This document shows positions 58,603 through 64,000 of a stretch of 64,000 nt of DNA, piece by piece; positions within the stretch are counted from its first letter, which is position 1; every line of letters starts with the position of its first letter. Source of the stretch: Hemileia vastatrix (lineage: Eukaryota; Basidiomycota; Pucciniomycetes; Pucciniales; Zaghouaniaceae); NCBI GenBank assembly GCA_030280995.1, contig JASXTE010000013.1:8525001-8589000 (forward strand), written 5' to 3'. Made by a program: the position numbers and the translations under genes. A model generated the notes under the pieces. The model did no database searches. It was given only the letters and a program-made list of their open reading frames with translations, and was not told the origin of the DNA.

Positions 58603-58825
58603 ACAGTTAAAATCAGGCTCAAAACTTCCAAAAATAACCAGAAAACAGCAAAATTCCTCCAATCAACAAAAACAACTCCACACAGCCACCTCCCACTGCT
58701 CCCAGAGCAATGCAGCCAACCTTTATAAGGTCCAAAAACTCCAAAATTTCCGAAACTTCTAGGAGACCTTCCAGAGGACCCCAGGAAGACACCAGAGCAC
58801 CTAAAACTGCACCAAAACAACAACT

Positions 58826-59650
58826 TTGACCCAGTTAAGGCAACAAAACTACACCTCTCCCCTTCAAGCCAACTATTCTTCTGACAGTTCCATTCCTTCA
58901 AGAGTTCCATCCAGAAGAGATAAATCCTCTTCCAGATCACCCTCTACTGCCCCATATTATAAAAACCCTGGTACTCCATCACCAGCACCTCATGCAACTA
59001 AATCAAGAAGAAATATTAACAACAGCAGCAACAGGCCTGCTGCTCCAACTAAGCCCCAGGAACATCAGCCTCCTATTTCACCTTCTCAAAACCTTTCAGA
59101 GGAAGACCAAGAGAATCCATATCTTTCCCTGATTGATCCACCTACTATCACCATTCCAAAATCTGCAGAAGTACAAATGCCAGCCGCTTACAAATTTGAT
59201 GAGCTTCCAATCTGTAAGTACCACATTAATTCATCCAATTTCTTCAACAAAAATAATTACTTATCCAATTCTTCTTTTCTAGTTGGCACCCCTCCTCCTG
59301 AATCTACTATTGGAGTTGGCCAACCTCTAGAAACCTCTTTGACCCTGGATTATGGAGACATGAAACAACACCTCAGCACCATGTGTTCAAACATGCTGAA
59401 AACCTTTGACCTCCATGGACCTTTAAATGACTTTGAGAAAACCTTGAGGAAACAACTATTGGACCACCACTCAAAGATGTCTAGGATCATCAAGCACACC
59501 TTCCAACAATCTATTCATGCTTCTTCTTCTTCCTCTTCTGAACTTCCATCCAAACCCATTCCTTCCTATTATAATCCATATAATCTCTCCAGCAGGATGC
59601 ACTTCAAAGAACACAGTGCTTCCCACAACCCCAACAAAAAACAAAAATGA
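58826..59650 (+). CDS. Element C ORF-c: Ser/Pro-rich head, helical basic tail
   Basis: Open for about 274 residues; the first ATG-type start may lie upstream or be spliced from ORF-b. Head is Ser/Arg/Pro-rich; a candidate 69-nt intron 59214-59282 (GTAAGTACC...TCTTTTCTAG) is in frame. After it: TLDYGDMKQHLSTMCSNMLK and DFEKTLRKQLLDHHSKMSRI, helical, then a Ser-rich stretch and a Lys-rich end (NPNKKQK). Copy 1 retains only the first part (to about 15600). No domain recognised. ORFs a, b and c may be exons of one gene; the repeat array between a and b would then be intronic. Confidence 0.45.
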   Translation: MTQLRQQNYTSPLQANYSSDSSIPSRVPSRRDKSSSRSPSTAPYYKNPGTPSPAPHATKSRRNINNSSNRPAAPTKPQEHQPPISPSQNLSEEDQENPYLSLIDPPTITIPKSAEVQMPAAYKFDELPICKYHINSSNFFNKNNYLSNSSFLVGTPPPESTIGVGQPLETSLTLDYGDMKQHLSTMCSNMLKTFDLHGPLNDFEKTLRKQLLDHHSKMSRIIKHTFQQSIHASSSSSSELPSKPIPSYYNPYNLSSRMHFKEHSASHNPNKKQK

Positions 59651-59862
59651 CATCATAATCTGGACCAGCCTCCAGAAACTTCATCATCAAGACATTGAGC
59701 TCCTGTAAAAAAGATTAAAAAAACATAACAATAAATAAGTAAAAAAGATTAATAACTATAAATTCTAATTTTTTTTAAACAGCCTACTAACATACTAAAA
59801 TTAAAAATTGATAAATAAAATAAAAATAAATGAAATAAAATAAAAGATAAAAAAATAATACA

Positions 59863-60125
59863 AATGGTATCCCCCAGCCAATTGATGAGCTGATCCCCTG
59901 ATACCTTGCCCACATCCAAGTGCACCTTTATGTGGATACACCTTAAATAATTCAAATGATTTGAAATAAGAAACATAAATTAAGAGTAATAATGAGAATA
60001 AAAAAATAAAAAATAAAAAATGATATTAATGAAAATAAAAAAAATATGATAAAATAGCATTTCCCCGCCAATTGATGAGCCTTTCCCCACCAATGCTTGC
60101 CCACATCCAGGTGACCCTGATGTGG
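59863..60125. repeat. Two ~70-bp blocks with CCACAT/ATGTGG fold-back, ~190 bp apart
   Basis: 59863-59936 and 60057-60125 share CCAATTGATGAGC, CTTGCCCACATCCA and TATGTGG/GATGTGG. CCACAT and ATGTGG flank about 13 bases and can pair. The spacer is A-rich and noncoding. Confidence 0.7.
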
Positions 60126-60512
60126 TAACACCCTATATTTTTTATTTTATAATTTTAACAACCTCCATAAAAAATTAAAAGAGAAAAAGAGAAAAAGAAA
60201 ATAATCTGAAACTACTATCTAGCAAAATCATAACTAAAAAATAAAAGAAAGTCCAGCTCCATGGATGGTCCAGATTAAGAGAAGGTCCAGTAAGAGGAAG
60301 TCCAGTCCATAGAAATGATCACTGGGTGGGCTCTCTCCAATATGTACAAATGATGGGAGACTACCAGTGATCCACCATCAACCCAAAAAAAACCAAAGAT
60401 AAAGAAGCCAGTCCCAAACCAGTTTAAAGTAATTGTGGACTTGAAACCTGAATAATAAACAACAGAACCAGAATTAAACTAGGAAAAACAAAAGACTTGA
60501 GACAGAAATTCT

Positions 60513-60554
60513 GGGGCAACTGTTCTCCAGAGCAGCCAGCTCATCAGTTACCCC
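60513..60554 (+). other. Conserved hairpin of element C (H3)
   Basis: GGGGCAACTG against CAGTTACCCC; one C/A mismatch. Confidence 0.6.
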
Positions 60555-60771
60555 CACACTTTCCAAAATAAAATCTAGAAGCCCCCCTGGGTACCTTCTA
60601 ACAAAAACAAAACATCCAACACAATAAACCAAAACCAATAAAAGTGAAGAGTCCAGCACTTGATAACCAAAGGAAATTCCAGTTTAAAGTCATAGAGGAC
60701 TAAAACCTGTGAAAAGAAACCAATACTTGGGTTCAACCAAGTTAAGAGAAAGAGTTGGAAACAGACAATCT

Positions 60772-60813
60772 GGGGTAACTGTTCTACAGAGCAGCCAGCC
60801 CATCAGTTACCCC
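60772..60813 (+). other. Conserved hairpin of element C (H4)
   Basis: GGGGTAACTG (60772-60781) against CAGTTACCCC (60804-60813), perfect 10-bp stem. Confidence 0.7.
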
Positions 60814-60951
60814 TACACTTGCCAAGATCAAATCTAGAAGCCGAAACCATGGGTACCTTCTAACAAAAAGTTTCCAACACAAAAGTTGCTCTGCAACACC
60901 AAAAATTCCAAAACAAAAAAGAACGTTCCATAGTTTATCTTCATTGCGGAG

Positions 60952-63900
60952 TCAATTTTCTTCATGCCTAGTGCCTCTGGGATATAACCTCTTCACCTGA
61001 TCCGCAGCCACTCTCTTCTTTAAGACTGCACCATCCAACTCTTCCAAAACATAAGAACCTCCAGACACCTGATATCTTACTCTGTAAGGTCCATTCCATC
61101 TGTCAGCAAAAATCTTTCCCCACTGACTCTCCAAACTTCTATTATAAACCAAAACCAAACAACCAGGTTTCAAGGGATTCCTTAGTCTATGAGCCAAATT
61201 CTTGTCCCAGTATCTGACTGATTGATTCCTAATATTAATCATTCTAGAGTTTTCCTTCTCTTGAAATTCCTCTCTACATTCCAACTGCTGCATCCTGGCA
61301 CAGAGCAATTCTTCTGTTGAGTGCACATCATCCCAATCAATTCCAAGATAAGAGACAGCTTCCAAGTCCACTGGTAGCACAGCTTTCTCACAAAACATTA
61401 ACTCATAAGGAGAATAGCCGGTTGTCCTCTTCACAGTGACCCTATCAGCAAATAATACCAAGGGTGAATAATGCCTCCTTTTTTCAGCACTATCCCCACA
61501 CATCTTTACCAAAGCATTCTTGATAACTTGATGGCCTCTTTCAACCATTCCTTCAGCTTCAGGATAATAAGGTGTAGCCACTCTAACTTTAGAACCAACA
61601 CTAGCCACAGCTTCTTTAAATTTGGCACCAAACTCTGGCCCGCCATCAACAGTAACCAACTTCATCAACCCATACCTATAAATCCACTCCTTCAAAAACT
61701 CTGCCACATTCTTGGCAGTCAAATTAACCAGAGGCACTGCCTCAACCCAACCAGACTAATCATCCCTGGCAACAATTAAGTATTTATACCTGCCCTCTTT
61801 AATATGTACAGCATCCAGACTGACTCTTCCAGAAACAGTTGATTCACCAGTAGTATGGCCGACCTCTTTAGGTTCCAAGTGACTTCTTCTTTGACATTCT
61901 TCACAATATTGAACACAACCCTGCACAGCCAACTTCATACCTGGCCACCAAAATCTGTCAGCTACTCTTCTATAAGTCTCCCCAAAGCCTCTATGACCAA
62001 GGACTTCATGCAAAGACTTCAACACAACTTCTTGACCCTTCTTCTGAGTCATCACAACTTGAGGATTAGGATGTCTCCTCCTCATCAACCTTCTTCCTAA
62101 AGCATAAAATCCAGGACTCTTCTTCTTGATTTCCACCCAAGTATCATCATCACAACTATCTGGCCTCTCCAAGGTCAACAGATATTCCACCAAAATAAAA
62201 TAAAACCCAGACTGACCCCAGGTCTCATCTTCAAAATCCAAAAAAACAACATCCAAGGGTACAACTCTGTCATCAAAATCACCAATGTGAACATGAGCCA
62301 ATTGACCAGCCCAACCAGGATACCAATCCTTAAATTTTGGCACATCCTTCTCTTTCAACTAAATCTTGTGAGAATAATGTTCACTAATAAAAATACCATT
62401 TTCCAAATTTGAGCTGTCCCAAACAACAACTCCATTTTCATCAACAAAAACATCCTGATCACCAGAATCAAGATCAGTTCCAGCCAGTTTAGCCTCTTGG
62501 GGGAGGTCAAAAAAATCTTCAGCACCCTTTGTGCTGGCCCTAACCACTTGAACATCTTCATTAAACTCTTCAGCCTCAGAATCTTCATCTGTAGGTGGCC
62601 TCCTTGATAATCCATCAGGCATTGTAAAAGTTTTTCCTGGTTTGTGTACCAGGTCAAAAGAAAAATGTTGAATAAATGCCACCCACCTAGTCATTGGAGC
62701 ATTTGGAAGACTAGGTGTATTGATCATCTGAAACAAAGATTTTGCATCAACCTGAAGCTCAAAATGCTGCCCCCACAAAACAGTCTGTAGCTTCTTTAAA
62801 ATTTTTGCTACACTGCACAATTCCAACTTAGGTTGAGAAAACTTAGATTCCACCTCCTCAAACACCACAGACTCATATCTTACTGGCCTGACCCTTCCAG
62901 TTTTATCTTTGTGAGACAAAACAGCACCAGCAGCAATATAGCTTGAGTCCACTTCCAGATAAATTTTTCCAGAACCAACACCATAATCCAACTTGTGAAG
63001 AACAATATCTTCCCCAACAACCTTTTTCAACTTCTGAAAAGCCTCTTCACACTCTTCAGTCCATTCACAATCTGCATCTTTCCTGGTCAACCTCCTTAAA
63101 GGTGAAGCCAAAAAAGAATAATCCTTAATAAAAATCCTGACATATACACACACACCCAAAAATCCCCTGACTTCAGTAGTATTTTTAGGCCTTGGCCATG
63201 ACTGAATTTTATTAATTATTTTCTTTGCCATAATCCTTCCCTCTTTACATACCACATGACCCAGAATTTCCAAAGCAGGAACACAACAACAGAATTTTGA
63301 CCCTGAAATGGTTAAACCAGCCTCTTCAATCCAAAAAAACACTCTCTCTAGAGTTATTTCATATTCCCAAACAAACCTCCTTATGCCAGGGTTCTCCATT
63401 AACACCTCATTACCATAATCAGTGGATGGTCCTTTAATTCCACCATCATCAATAAAAATACCAGCATGAGTAGGAACCTCATCCTGAAAAATCCAAGCCA
63501 TCTGTGATTGATATACTGCCACTGAATTAGTTGCTCCTTGAGGCAATCTAGTGAGCTGAAATCTTCCCAAAGGAGTCTCAAAAGTTGTGAGAGGCCTTGA
63601 ATCCGTATGAAGTTCCCTCTCTTCATAACCACCCATAATATCACCCAAACCATAACACACCCTTCCAGAAAAAGCTTCAACAAAATCCTCTTCACTTGGT
63701 GGCATACCAGCATCCTTGATAGTGACTCTATTCAAGGCTCTAAGATCATGAACCACCCTCAACTTTCCATTCTGCTTCTTTACAAAGAAAACCAGACTTG
63801 ACTAACTGGATGTCAATTGTTTGTATAACCCAGTCCTGAATCTTTCCCTAAAAATCTCCACAAAATCCTCTCTGATAGCAGCTGGAATCGGAATAGGTTT

Positions 63901-63993
63901 GACTTGCCAAGGTTCATGAAAAACCACAGGAATCAAGTAAGGTTCCCCATAAGAGTGCTTCAACACACCCCTTTTCTCCTCAACAAAAGCCAC
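60952..63993 (-). pseudogene. Gypsy pol of element C: RT, RNase H, integrase; three in-frame TAG codons
   Basis: One frame over 3 kb, entering from the right edge. RT begins near 63800 (VFFVKKQNGKLRVVHDLRAL), with LPQGATNSV and the catalytic FIDDGGIKGP; connection and RNase H follow (LEVDSSYIAAGAVL near 62945, FTMPDGLSRRP near 62610). Integrase: zinc finger (HEVLGHRGF...CVQYCEECQ) near 62020-61895, catalytic D in LDAVHIKEG near 61820, D in VTVDGGPEF near 61655, E in EAEGMVERGH near 61555; C-terminal RWNGPYRV and a basic end. No chromodomain. Interrupted only by TAG at 63802, 62359 and 61756; no frameshift. It is a different gypsy lineage from A, B and D. Confidence 0.85.
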
Positions 63994-64000
63994 AGCTTTT

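Larger units (their letters stand above)
60419..60900 (+). repeat. Two ~260-bp tandem units, each with motif plus hairpin
   Basis: Units start at 60419 and 60679. Each has CCAGTTTAAAGT...GGACT, AGAGCAGCCAGC within the hairpin loop, AAATCTAGAAGCC and GGGTACCTTCTAAC. Lies directly downstream of the minus-strand pol, in its 3' noncoding region. Confidence 0.8.
55765..63993. mobile_element. Element C, copy 2 (gypsy element, pol on the minus strand; runs off the right edge)
   Basis: Starts at TGTAGACAATCC inside the D2 integrase, so it inserted there; no target duplication can be checked because the other end is outside. Plus-strand ORFs, repeats and hairpins (56903-60813) face a minus-strand pol (60952-63993). 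The 22-nt motif and hairpin occur both among the plus-strand ORFs and right next to pol, which argues that they are one element, with the ORFs antisense and downstream of pol. No LTR was recognised at the left end. 55862-56780 is noncoding. Confidence 0.55.

Overview
The window is an AT-rich fungal genome segment that is almost entirely transposable elements. Short GTAAGT...CAG introns, chromodomain Ty3/Gypsy elements, a Tet-like 2OG-Fe(II) oxygenase remnant and a Myb/SANT-like protein of a type common in rust genomes point to a rust fungus (Pucciniales). That placement is inference from recalled protein families; the species cannot be told. No tRNA, rRNA or CRISPR was found.

Left arm (1-12.6 kb). 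The end of an LTR is followed by a DNA transposon with 33-bp terminal inverted repeats (821-6323). It carries half a PIF/Harbinger-like transposase, a Tet-like oxygenase pseudogene, a ~90-bp minisatellite and a broken spliced Myb/SANT-like gene. The only gene that looks host-like and intact is at 7396-9526: three exons, about 657 residues, possible signal peptide, function unknown. A second fold-back element and two solo or partial LTRs follow.

Central nest (15.7-55.8 kb). LTR fragments at 15683, 16783, 17141 and 17322 each begin at their TG end and break off into the next, so younger elements sit inside older ones. An old element D (LTR from 17322, internal region from 48264) has its 5' LTR cut into three pieces by two younger chromoviruses: B (18137-27860, minus strand, 1501-bp LTRs, perfect GTTTC target duplication) and A (28248-47960, plus strand, 1135/1136-bp LTRs, TCTAC/TCTAT). 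A carries a 1083-bp solo LTR with a 6-bp target duplication. A 9459-bp direct tandem duplication (24096-33554 and 33555-43013) then copied the gag end of B, a D-LTR piece, the 5' half of A and the start of the solo LTR. D's pol is degenerate and joins a second B-family pol fragment at about 53570.

Element C (12.6-15.7 kb and 55.8 kb to the right edge). Two diverged copies share plus-strand ORFs with candidate introns, half zinc-cluster motifs (C-x2-C-x6-C), a dispersed 20-22-nt repeat and a hairpin with compensatory changes. In the right copy these face a minus-strand gypsy pol (60952-63993, running off the window), so the ORFs are either antisense accessory genes of that element or a separate unit.

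Most notable: in A, B and D the N-terminal Gag region is coded in two overlapping frames. A short intron (58 or 64 nt) just after the start codon would switch translation from the gag-pol frame into a conserved coiled-coil frame that ends in Trp-stop.
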